Shown: positions 50,206 through 60,039 of the stretch, piece by piece
How the letters are laid out: each line of letters starts with the position of its first letter
How positions within the stretch are numbered: the stretch's first letter is position 1
Source of the DNA: Owenia fusiformis
Lineage: Eukaryota > Annelida > Polychaeta > Sabellida > Oweniidae
Assembly: GCA_903813345.2 (NCBI GenBank)
Contig: CAIIXF020000001.1
Span: forward strand, 3,100,001-3,164,000
Direction: 5' to 3'
Length of the DNA: 64,000 nt
The notes under the pieces: model-generated
Databases searched by the model: none
Seen by the model: only the letters and a program-made list of their open reading frames with translations
What the model was told of the DNA's origin: nothing
Translations under genes and position numbers: made by a program

Positions 50206-51039
50206 CCTTGTCTTATAATGTAGCCAACTGCAATGGATGTAAAACGGATACAGTTAACTAATACATTTCTTGGCATCAATTCAAATCATATGCTAATTTT
50301 AAATGAAAATGCTTTTTTTCATGTTTTACCACTCATAAATGCCATAATATCTCGATGTCACATTCAGGAAAATATGGCTATCAACAAGTTTTGAATTCTT
50401 ACAATCCTGGAAGTTGTACATGTAAGCGTGCACATCTGTCAGTTCAGTTTATGTGTAAAAGTTAATCCCCTAAGCCTTAATACCTGATGCATGAAATATT
50501 ATGAATAAGTTACATAATATGTACTCGTGCTATTTAGGTAAATGTTGTGCTGTTTCACCAGATTTGACTGACATCTTTAAATAACAACAATTTGATTTGA
50601 TGATCAGACAGCAACAAAACATATTAAGTGGCCAAGACAAAAGAATGTTATTATGATAGGCATTCTAGGGATTAAGGAATGCATTCAGCTTACATAATTT
50701 GAGAAATTATTGGCATACGTAAAACCTATTTAAAACAGCATTTATCGTATTCAAAAGCGTTGAGCATCATTGATTCCCAGCCCTCTGAAGATTGAAAAAT
50801 AAAAATACCTGGGTGTTAATCCCTGGATTATCTTTGAAAATGAGAAATATATTTTTGGATTACATGGTGTAATCTTAAAGTAAACAAAATGTTTTAAAGT
50901 GTATTGATGTTTTTTGGATGAAAAACATAAGCAAAATTCATGAAAAAAATCCCCCGATTCATTCTACAAACAACTCGCCCTCCTTTCGATGAACATGCGA
51001 ATTGTGTATTTTTGGCGCAGTAACTGTGCAGTAACTGTG

Positions 51040-51157
51040 ACGCAGTAACTAGCGCTGATAACGATTTTATTACAATAACGCTTTGCTTTCTGGCATAAAA
51101 TTGTACAAGACATAATTTTTTACATGGATTTGGGCACTCATTTGTTAGTAGCGCCAT
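51040..51157 (-). pseudogene. Decayed EGF exon of the gene B array
   Basis: After a matching intron tail and TTGCAG acceptor at about 51,158, the sequence resembles TNKC-PNPCK but reads in frame into TGA and needs a shift to show TNECPNPCKK. Later cysteines are not recoverable. The flanking intron (51,168-51,290) is a copy of the array intron, confirming a dead unit. The low boundary is approximate. Confidence 0.55.
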
Positions 51158-51291
51158 CTGCAATATATACTTCAAAATATATTGGTCATCACTGAAGAAG
51201 TGAGGCAAGATTATCATAATAGTGCTATGCATTAATGTAAAATATGTAGGATAAAACTATGTCAATGACCAATTTTCATTAAATGACCAAC

Positions 51292-51417
51292 CTGCCTTCT
51301 GTTCACATGTTCGACCACTCAAGCCTTGAGCGCATTTGCATGTAAAACCTGTTTGTGTGGCTGTGCATTTTCCACCATATTTGCATGGATTCGGTACACA
51401 TTTGTTGGTGGTAATAG
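51292..51417 (-). CDS. Gene B array exon, single EGF (divergent)
   Basis: A 126-nt exon encoding ITTNKCVPNPCKYGGKC, CTATQTGFTCKC and GRTCEQKA. It is the most divergent intact array member and the last one before the decayed unit. GTTGGT donor. Confidence 0.72.
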
Positions 51418-54400
51418 CTGAAACACATTTATATTAAAAGATATATTTGGCCATCACTGAAGAAGTACGGATAATATAACCATAATAGTGTTATGCATTA
51501 TGTAGAATATGTAGGTGAAAGTGGAATACATGTCTATGACCAATTTACATTAAACTAGATGAAACAGCAACTCCAACAGAACATATTTTGATAATTTGTG
51601 GCCATCCACTGGAATTTGATATTATATTTTTTCCAAATAATGGCAGCCATTTTGAAATTCAGCTGCCATGTTCAAATTTCTTCTTGGACAATGAAAATAT
51701 TTTCTTGAGCAGACCTTAGATAAAGTTAGTTATCAAAGATTACGTTTATAACAAAAAGGCAGCCAATTTGAAATTTAAGTGTCATCTTGAACTTTATTTG
51801 ACCCAAATCCAAATAGGATAGGAAGCCGTTATTCAAACTCGATACTCCGACTAGAACTGCTGAGGAAGCTTGAATACTACCAAAATATTCTTAATGGCCA
51901 TCTTTCAATGAAATACTTGGTCCAGAGAGAACCTTATAGAAATATTTTTACTAAATTGTTCCACTGCAGGCAACGGAGTATCGAGTTTGAATAATGGCTG
52001 CCAATCCTCCTTGAACCACATCCGTTCACTGGTATTGAGTAATCATAAATAATGTTTTTTTCACGAAAAATGGCGGCCATTTTAATATTCAGCGGACTTC
52101 TTCAAAATAACTTCTTGAGCAAAGCTCTTGGCATCAGAATATAGAATTTGAACCAAATCCATCAACTAGTACTGAGTTATCTAAGATTACATGTTTTACG
52201 AAAATTGCAGCCATATTGAATTGAGCGCGATATTGAAAATTCCTTCTCGAGTAGAAGTCCTATATCTCATATATAAGGCATAAGCCTATAAAATTTCAAT
52301 CAAATCCGACAACCGGTATTAAAGTTATCGCCTGGACAGACGGACGGACGAACGGACGTACAGACGGATTTCCTATATCCCCCTCGAACGTCATTCCTTG
52401 GTATAATAACCAACCTGCTCTCTGTTCACATGTTCGACCACTCCAGCCCGAAGCACATTTGCATGTAAAACCTGTTTGGGTGGCTATGCATGTTCCTCGA
52501 TTTTTACATGGATTGGGTGAACATTTATTCTGTGTACATGTTGAACCACTCCAGCCCAAAGCACATTTGCATGTGAAACCTGTCCTTGTGGCTGTGCATG
52601 TTCCTCGATTTTTACATGGATTGGGTGAACATTTGTTGGTAGTAATAGCTGCAATAATTTCATACTACAAAATATATTGGTCATCACTGAAGAAGTGGGT
52701 CAAAAGTACCATTCTAGAGCTATGTGGTAATGTAGAATAATTATGTAGGATAAAACTAGAATAAATGTCAAATACCAAATTTACATGACATGACCAACCT
52801 GCTCTCTGGACACATGTTGGGCCTTTCCAGGCTGGAGCGCATTTGCATGTAAAACCTGTTCGTGTGGCTGTGCATGTACCACGATTTTTACATGGATTGG
52901 GAGAACATTTGTTGGCGGTAATAGCTGCAATACATTTATACTACAAAATATGTTGGCCATCATTAAATAAGTGAGTTAAAATTACCATTCAAGGGCCATG
53001 CCTTAATGTAGAATATGTAGGATAAAACTAGAATACATGTCAATGACCAATTAACATTACATGACCAACCTGCTCTCTGGACACATGTTGGACCTTTCCA
53101 GCCTGTAGCGCATTTGCATGTAAAACCTGTTCGTGTGGCTGCGCATATTCCACGATTTTTACATGGATTGGGAGAACATTTGTTGGTGGTAATAGCTGCA
53201 ATACATTTATACTACAAAATATGTTGGCCATCATTAAATAAGTGAGTTAAAATTACCATTCAAGGGCCATGCCTTAATGTAGAATATGTAGGATAAAACT
53301 AGAATACATGTCAATGACCAATTTACATTACATGACCAACCTGCTCTCTGGACACATGTTGGACCTTTCCAGCCTGTAGCGCATTTGCATGTAAAACCTG
53401 TTCGTGTGGCTGTGCATATTCCACGATTTTTACATGGATTGGGAGAACATTTGTTGGTAGTAATAGCTGCAATACATATATACAAAAAATATATCGGTCA
53501 TCATTAAATAAGTGAGTTAAAATTACCATTCTAGGGCCATGCCTCAATGTACAATATGTAGGATAAAACTAGAATACATGTCAATGACCAATTTACATTA
53601 CATGACCAACCTGCTCTCTGGACACATGTTGGACCTTTCCAGCCTGTAGCGCATTTGCATGCAAAACCTGTTTGGGTGGCTGTGCATGTTCCTCGATTTT
53701 TACATGGATTGGGTGAACATTTGTTCTGTGTACATGTTGAACCAGTCCAGGCCAAAGCGCATTTGCATGTAAAACCTGTTCGTGTGGCTGTACATATTCC
53801 ACGATTTTTACATGGATTGGGAGAACATTTGTTGGTGGTAATAGCTGCAATACATTTATACTACAAAATATGTTGGCCATCATTAAATATATAAGTGAGT
53901 TAAAATTACCATTCTAGGGCCATGCCTTAATGTAGAATATGTAGGATAAAACTAGAATACATGTCAATGACCAATTTACATTAAATGAACAACCTGCTCT
54001 CTGGACACATGTTGGACCTTTCCAGCCTGTAGCGCATTTGCATGTAAAACCTATTCGTGTGGCTGTACATGTTCCACGATTTTTACATGGATTGGATGAG
54101 CATTTGTTAGTAGTAATAACTTTCTGTTCACATGTTCGACCACTCCAGCCCGAAGCACATTCACATGTAAAACCCGTTCGTATTGCTGTGCATGTACCAC
54201 GATTGTTACATGGATTGGGAGAACATTTGTTGGTAGTAATAGCTGCAATACATATATACAAAATATATCGGTCATCATTGAAGAAGTGAGTTAAAATTAC
54301 AATTCTAGAGCTATGGATCAAAAGTACAATAGTACAATAACGTCATTCTGAAGGGCAATATAGTGAAATATTGGACCGAGGGCCATATTTACTAACTGAT

Positions 54401-56030
54401 TTATCCTATACTTAGTAGATTATGAGAATTAAATATGCATTGAATGTTAGGGAACCCTACTGTAATTATCGTTTGTGATTTTTAAATAAAAAATCATCAA
54501 AACATGAATAATATTTTATCTCAATTTAAAGTCCTCAACAATATTTTCACATTCAACAGTGTGTGAAATTAATATTTATCAAATAGAGCCAAAGTATATC
54601 CCGGGAATTCAAAAAAGCGCCGAAAGAAATTCCCGGGGATCGCTGATGAGCGGGTGATATATATGTATATCTCCCGCTCACCCTAGCGGGAGATATATAT
54701 ATTACCCAATCACCTCAGATATCGATTATATTCCAGTATGTTATTTACCTATAACACTACTAAGTATGGAATAATTCACTATATTGCTCGCAACTAAATA
54801 GTGATATGAAGGATTAAATATATAACCAAAAAAGTAGAGGACCAAAAAGCAGCTCTATTTCTGTAGGATTTCAACCATAACTGATAAAGCCTAATTTGTC
54901 ATGAAATGCTAGATTTATTGCAGCATTCACTAGTTCCAGTTGCAGATTCATCATTTCAACTTGCAGAAAACTGCTGTATTGAGTCGATTAACTCATTAGG
55001 GTAATAGCCAGGGACAACCGCATAAGGATACAATTGGATATATTGTAGACTATTATATTATTATTGAATAATCTTTAATCTAATTTGATTAGAATAAAGC
55101 ATATCATTTACCCTTTGTGTTACATGTAGTTCCTGTCCATGCATTTCTACACGTGCATTTAAATTTAGTTCCCACGGTTGAACATCTACCAAAGTTCTGA
55201 CATGGGTTTGGTAGGCAGGGTTTTACTAAAACATGTTAAAAACTAATAAGTATCAAAGCCTCGTTTGTTATAAAAACGCAAAATATATCTCACAGAATTA
55301 TTGCGGCATTTGCAGAATTCATCATTTTGACTCTCAAAGATGTATTGACATATTGACAACTTACTGCAAAAGGATACAAAGTACTTTTCAGTAATATCAT
55401 GTCATGTCATGGATAGACACATTCAAATGGTATAACAATGATCTGACGACTAGAAAAGATTTGACAGGACTGAATGATAAAACATTGATACCATTTAATA
55501 GATAATCTTCTACTTGATTTAAAGGGGCAATAAGGACTGTAGAGAAAATATGAAAGTTTTTTCATTTTTTCTGAGCTATCAAGGCAACATTTGGTTTAAC
55601 ATCTTCTTTGACATACCTATTTTCTTAAAATGTATGGATAAATTATCAATTTCAACATTAAGAAGTGTAAATTCAGTTCAAAGCTTCAAAAAGGGGACTT
55701 CCACTTTTATATTTTTAATATCCACCATGTTTCAAGAGGAATATCAGCTAAAATAATGTTTATCTAGGGGGTTTCTTTGTAGATAATAAAAATAGATGTT
55801 AGTCTGATGAAATATCCAAACTTAAATATATTTTGACACTGGTCCATGATCATTGAATGACCCCTCTGCACTAATTATTGCACCTTTAATTAGGAATATA
55901 GCATATAACTTACATTTTGTCTCACATATAGTTCCTGTCGATCCAGCTTTGCAAATGCATTTAAAGTTAGTTCCCAGTTTTGCACATCTACCAGCGTTCT
56001 GACATGGGTTTGGTAAGCATGGGTTTTTTA
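51292..56030 (-). CDS. Gene B: partial multi-EGF gene, 12 EGF domains on nine exons
   Basis: Nine phase 1-1 exons on the minus strand encode only EGF domains: two related C-LPNPCQN modules (56.0 and 55.2 kb), then seven exons of a [10 protein letters not shown] family in a tandem array. No start, signal peptide or stop was found. The 5' side runs into the 56.46-62.2 kb transposon, the 3' side into decayed exons and the 48.2-51.0 kb element. The repeated [11 protein letters not shown] modules lack the D-x-D-E lead and calcium-binding aspartate, so these EGFs probably do not bind calcium. It may be a separate EGF-array protein, or upstream exons of gene A with the 10.3-kb element in the joining intron. 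Confidence 0.6.
51560..52395 (+). repeat. GGCNGCCATTTT / GGACGGAC dispersed repeat, copy 3
   Basis: Three or four diverged modules with GCAGCCATTTTGAAATTCAG, then GGACAGACGGACGGACGAAC and TATATCCCCCTCGAACG. It fills the gene B intron between 51,417 and 52,415. Each GCAGCCAT-type module also has a CTTCTTGAGCA-like segment. Confidence 0.55.
52415..52648 (-). CDS. Gene B array exon with two EGF domains
   Basis: A 234-nt exon with the same TQNKC fusion joint as the 53.6-kb double exon: first module ending GWSGSTCTQ, second ending GWSGRTCEQRA. The second module matches the EQK/EQR type of the 54.1-kb exon rather than the VQRA type, so modules have been shuffled. The donor is GTTGGT. Confidence 0.75.
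52799..52924 (-). CDS. Gene B array exon, single EGF
   Basis: A 126-nt exon encoding [17 protein letters not shown] and CKCAPAWKGPTC. Alanine replaces threonine in the lead and AP replaces TG in the last loop. It is the 3' member of the three near-identical single-EGF units. GTTGGT donor. Confidence 0.75.
53070..53195 (-). CDS. Gene B array exon, single EGF
   Basis: A 126-nt exon, 271 bp from its neighbour at 53,341. It differs from that exon by only a few bases; the GGT-GGT before the acceptor side and a GCGCATATT segment are typical differences. GTTGGT donor. Confidence 0.75.
53341..53466 (-). CDS. Gene B array exon, single EGF
   Basis: A 126-nt exon encoding [17 protein letters not shown]...GFTCKCATGWKGPTC. 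It is near-identical to the next two exons, and the introns are near-identical too. GTTGGT donor. Confidence 0.75.
53611..53844 (-). CDS. Gene B array exon with two EGF domains
   Basis: A 234-nt exon: [16 protein letters not shown]...AWTGSTCTQ joined directly to [14 protein letters not shown]...GPTCVQRA. The joint (TQNKC) is 15 nt shorter than in the 54.0-kb double exon, so the two double exons formed separately or one was trimmed. The donor is GTTGGT. Confidence 0.75.
53994..54242 (-). CDS. Gene B array exon with two EGF domains
   Basis: A 249-nt exon encoding two EGFs back to back with no intron: TTNKCSPNPCNNRGTC...GRTCEQK, then VITTNKCSSNPCKNRGTC...GPTCVQRA. The second repeats the ITTNKC lead that normally follows a splice acceptor, so the double exon looks like a fusion that removed an intron. 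The donor is GTTGTT. Confidence 0.75.
54335..54790. mobile_element. CAATATAGT/AATGACGT MITE family, copy 2, with hairpin
   Basis: AACGTCATTCTGAAGGGCAA and TATAGTGAAATATTGGACCG at the left match the right end of the 30.2-kb copy in inverse. The right end carries ACTACTAAGTATGGAATAAT and TTCACTATATTG. It includes the hairpin TATATCTCCCGCT-CACCCT-AGCGGGAGATATA near 54,670-54,705. Confidence 0.5.
54800..55111. other. Gene B intron stretch: nothing recognised
   Basis: AT-rich intron between the EGF array and the 55.1-kb exon; no element ends seen. Confidence 0.4.
55112..55225 (-). CDS. Gene B EGF exon (C-LPNPCQN type)
   Basis: A 114-nt phase 1-1 exon (TTTAG acceptor, GTAAAT donor) encoding KPCLPNPCQNFGRC, CSTVGTKFKCTC and GTTCNT. 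It is a close sister of the 55.9-kb exon and of the decayed exon at 46.9 kb. Confidence 0.78.
55226..55913. other. Gene B intron: nothing recognised
   Basis: About 0.7 kb between the two C-LPNPCQN exons. Both flanks share GATAAAGCCT-like and TTGCGGCATTTGCAGAATTC segments with 54.9 kb, hinting that the exon and its intron were duplicated together. Confidence 0.4.
55914..56030 (-). CDS. Gene B EGF exon (C-LPNPCQN type)
   Basis: A 117-nt phase 1-1 exon (TATAG acceptor, GTAAGT donor) encoding KNPCLPNPCQNAGRC, CAKLGTNFKCIC and GTICET. All six cysteines are present. Confidence 0.75.
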
Positions 56031-56249
56031 CTATAAAATGTAAAAACTAGTATTAAAACAACAGAAACAGCAACCATTCGCATTCCTCAAGGCCAATTTT
56101 ACTGGAATTAGGCAACACCTCATTTCTATTGAAGCCTTAAGATCCAAGTTACACTATATTGAAATAATGGTAAAATAATGCCACGTTTGTGTTAGTTTGG
56201 CTGTCATTTTTGATATACTGTAAAACATAATAAAGACCAGAGGCCTCAT

Positions 56250-56440
56250 TATCATCTGGTCGCAACGCAAAATCGCATGCGAATCGCATCGCAAGACATC
56301 GCAACGCAACTATTTCCCAAAAATGTTATTATCATTCCATCGCATCGCAAGTCTGACGCAAAGTTATCGATTTTCTGATCGCAACTAAACAAAAAGTTGC
56401 GACGACGTTTACCCTGTCGCAAATCAAATCGAATATCTAG
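56250..56440. repeat. Cluster of CGCAAC/CGCATC motifs
   Basis: About a dozen CGCAAC, CGCATC or CGCAAA hexamers in 190 bp, including ATCGCATGCGAATCGCATCG. It lies immediately outside the left tip of the 5.8-kb element. Confidence 0.5.
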
Positions 56441-56999
56441 TTCATCTTTGAGCGTTATACTCAAGGGGCGAGGAGGAAAATTCTCAATAAATGGTGTATA
56501 GTTGGTTTGGCAGCATTTTCAGTTAGGGGAGAGTCTTGGATGAAACTTCCACCTAGGTGATAGCTTCACAGAGTGGTAGGAAGTTCTTTTTTTGAGGAGT
56601 TAGCCCCCCATCCCCTGAAAACACCCCACCCGGGGAAAAAAATTGTTCACAGTGAATAACCTTAGATATTTTGATGTTTGTAAGTGACATACATAGATAT
56701 TATATATATGAATCACTTGCAGTATAATTGATGCTGATTGCTCCTAAAGAAATTGAATATTAGTACAAAGTGTGTACCCCAGGGGGCAAATTTGTGACTC
56801 ATTTTCTTACTATTTTGATCCTAACTTTTCAATTAGACATTGTAAGAGGTTGAAAAAATTCATGGGAAGTACCCAATAGGAAGTACCCAATAGCAGGGTT
56901 AGTAAAACTGAAAGATGCAAAGCCATTAAAAAGGTAGGAGCTGAGAAAAAAATTGTTGATTTTTCGAAAAATTTGACATTTTTGACAGTTGGATTTTGT

Positions 57000-57740
57000 G
57001 AATGACTATAGCTGACCCCTATAGTTTCTAGATCCATCCCTCTATAGTGATATTTATGGTTTTATAGTGTGGAACTAAGATGTAAAACATAATTTAGATG
57101 GGTTTTAAGGAAGTTAAAGGTTTTAAACAAGTCCAAAATTTGAAAAATTGTAAATATAAGGTTTCAAATTTACATATTCCAGGTATAGCCATGGCGGACC
57201 CCTATAGTTTCTAGATCCATCCCTCTATGATGATATTTATGGTTTTGCCATGTGGAACTAATATGTAAAACACAATTTAGATGGGTTTTAAGAAAGTGTA
57301 AGGTTTTAAACAAGTCCAAAATATGAAAAATTGTGAATATAAGGTTTCAAATTTACGAATTTCAGGTATAGCCACGGCTGACCCTTATGATTTTTACATC
57401 CATACCTCTATGATTAAATATACAGTTTTAGAGTGTGGGACTAAGATTTAACATATCCAAAATGAATTTTAAGGAAGTTTAAGGTTTTAAACAAGTCCAA
57501 AATTTGAAGAATTGTAAATGTTAGGTTTCAAATTTATGAATTTCAAGTATAGCCAAAGATGACCCTTATGGTTTTTACATCTATACCTCAGGGATGAAAT
57601 ATATAGTTTTAAGAGTATTTAATTAAAATGTAAAAGATACCTAAGATGAGTTTGAAGGAAGTTCAAGGTTTTAAACAAGTGCAAAATTTGAAAAATTGAT
57701 CTCAAAATTGGTCTCAAATTCACGCTATTCAGGTACAGAG
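57000..57740 (+). repeat. 183-bp tandem repeats, left arm
   Basis: Four copies, starting with GACCCCTATAGTTTCTAG-type sequence at about 57,014, 57,197, 57,380 and 57,561, growing more divergent inward. Each includes GGTTTTAAACAAGTCCAAAA. Confidence 0.85.
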
Positions 57741-58197
57741 TTGAATTTGCCCTGATAATTGAAGGTTATGAGCATAATAGTATCAACTATGATATCATAG
57801 CTTAGAGACCAGGTGTAGAATATATACCTGTTGCAGCAGTTAGTCTGCTGCATATAGATGGAGTGAAAAGTCGTGAATTACAGTAAAATCTCTCTAATCT
57901 GAATGCTACTGGTATTTGGACCAGCTAAAAGCATTCTAATTAGGAGTGTTTTGAGGTTTTTACATTTACAATACAAGTTCTGGATTTTGAAGAAATATGA
58001 ATGCATTCTCAATGAAAAATATTAATAATACGAGGGATGATCCAAAAGTCTTGGACGGCCTGATCTAATTTTGTTGGTTTTTGATAAAATTACTTTAAAC
58101 TTCCCAATAATAAAGACCAACAACTGAACGACTTTGTGTATTAATTTCATGGAGAAATGATATATTTTATGTAGTTTTCTAAATAGTTTTTAATATA

Positions 58198-59110
58198 GGG
58201 ACCCTGCCACCCGGAACGGTATTCACACATGGCAACTTTCAGCCTTAAATGTTGCCGCCATTTGACTTGTTTCGCAAGTCTTGATCACTATCTTATTTTG
58301 AATTTTGAATGTTAAAGGAATATTCCTTGCCAAACCATCTCTCTCCTCATATGGTAGCCATAACCGTATATATGCTTGCCATGTTTAGCAAAACACGCAA
58401 AAATGTTTTGATATGGTCAAATTTGATCACTTAGAAATGTGATGCTCAATTCCAGTAAGCTAGAGTAGAGTTGATGACATCACTTCCTTCAAGAAATTTT
58501 AAAAGATGGCAGCTCACTGGAAATAAGCACTAGATTTTTAAATGATCAATATTGACCATATTAAAACATTTTCCCATGTTTTGCTAAATATGGAAACTAT
58601 ATATATGATTATAGCTACCATATCAAGAGAGAACATGCAGAACATGAAAGAAATCAAGGTGGAACAAAGAATACTACAAAGATATTCTCACTACTACTGA
58701 CCTTGAGTAGCAACCATATGCACGATGTAGTCTAGATATGGCTCCGTGAGATTTTCTTCCTTTTCTCCAAGTTGAAAAGGAGGGTTGGAAGAAACTGTTT
58801 TTATTCATTTGATAAGGTTTAGAGTGGCACTCCAGCAGCGTTTGTATCATATAAGCAATGGCAGTTTCATAAATATCTTCCATTCATTGGTAAAGACTTT
58901 GTGTTCAAATTCGTTTAAAACATTAGAAAAGTAGGTATTAATATGTGACGATGATGATGACAGATGACAATTAGATTGAAAATCTGAAATTCTCTCATAT
59001 CATGACCAGTATTATAAGGCTGTGCACCTGCACCTAAAGTATTTGCCATATTAACCGTAGGTGTGACGTGCTTTGCTATATTTAAATACCGTTCCGGGTG
59101 GCAGGGACCC
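58198..59110. mobile_element. GGGACCCTGCCACC-ended element nested in the mariner-type element
   Basis: GGGACCCTGCCACCCGGAAC at 58,198 is matched by its complement ending 59,110 with one mismatch in the first bases. About 913 bp. No coding region was recognised. It contains a further hairpin at 58,330-58,640. Confidence 0.65.
58330..58640. repeat. Inverted repeat with about 100-bp arms
   Basis: 58,330-58,425 and 58,545-58,640 are diverged inverted copies (ATATGGTAGC, TTTAGCAAAACA and TTTTRATATGGTCAA segments pair). It is the innermost layer of the nest. Confidence 0.6.
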
Positions 59111-59485
59111 GGTATTTAAAAATATTTAGAAAAGTAGCTAAAATATATTATTTTCTGTTGAAACTCATACACAAAATTGTTAAGATGTTGATCTTTATTA
59201 TCTGAAAGTTTCATGTAATTATATTAGAAAATAGCAAAGTTCAAGCAATGCGTCCAAGACTTTTGGATCACCCCTCGTATTTATACTGACATCATAAATG
59301 ACACTGATATTCTAATTTTATGACTATCATTTCAATAAATGTAAAAAATTCTTCAACTGCTAGAAAATGTCATCTGCAAAGTCAGTATGTAAACATTTTC
59401 TACAATGTCTGTTTGTTTGAAACATATTGATCATGTATATCACCATATATACTTTTTTGATCTACATGAAGATTTTAGTGTGAAA

Positions 59486-59905
59486 AGACCCTTTTACCCT
59501 GGAGTTCCTAATCTCATTGCACTAACGGGAGTTTCTAGGCCAAGCGGGGTATGATCCTTATAATCCTTATTTTCCCAAATAATTACTGTTGCCTGATGAC
59601 AAGTTGTTTTATTGGGAGTGTAGTGATTATAATTTGATAATTTATAATAATAATATTTTGTATTAGGAGATGCATAACAAAATATAGAGAAATCATGTAG
59701 AACATTACATCGAACATGTTGATGTGAAAAAGTAAAAATGCTATATCACATAATAAATATCATCAAATAATAATTAATTAGTTATAATCCATTTAATCAA
59801 TCAATTTCTACACTGTATACGATATCCCTAAGAGCAGTTACACTTTAGGGGGGGGGTGGATTTATTAACCTCTCACCCCCTTAGGAACTCTAGGGTAAGG
59901 TCCTC
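59486..59905. mobile_element. ACCCT-GAGTTCCTAA MITE-like element
   Basis: TACCCTGGAGTTCCTAA near 59,495 and its complement near 59,885 form imperfect inverted ends of a 0.4-kb AT-rich insert with a G10 run. No duplication is obvious. Confidence 0.45.
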
Positions 59906-60039
59906 AACTCTAATGATTTTTCTTTTAACAATACTAGTAACATGGATCAAACCTGACCACAATATTTTCAACATCTAATTTCTAAGCTAAAAAGTCATAC
60001 ATTCAAAAAAGAGACATCCAAGGCAATACCTGAAATCGT

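Larger units (their letters stand above)
48202..50986. mobile_element. 2.8-kb inverted-repeat element in gene B
   Basis: Arms of about 315-325 bp (48,202-48,518 and 50,661-50,986) are inverted copies at roughly 95 percent by eye, with tips AAAGGAGGGCGAGTTGTTTG. No target duplication is obvious and the interior has no transposase. It abuts the decayed EGF exon at 51.1 kb. Confidence 0.65.
58031..59277. mobile_element. Mariner-type element nested in the 5.8-kb element
   Basis: Inverted ends CGAGGGATGATCCAAAAGTC (left) and their complement (right, ending 59,277), flanked by TA. The ends resemble those of the 31.1-kb element but differ in sequence, so this is a separate family. It is hollowed out by a further insertion. 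Confidence 0.7.

Noticed and set aside
52459-54289. Plus-strand frames with repeated HVPRFLHGLGEHL
   Set aside because: They are the reverse strand of the EGF array; cysteine spacing and splice sites support only the minus strand.
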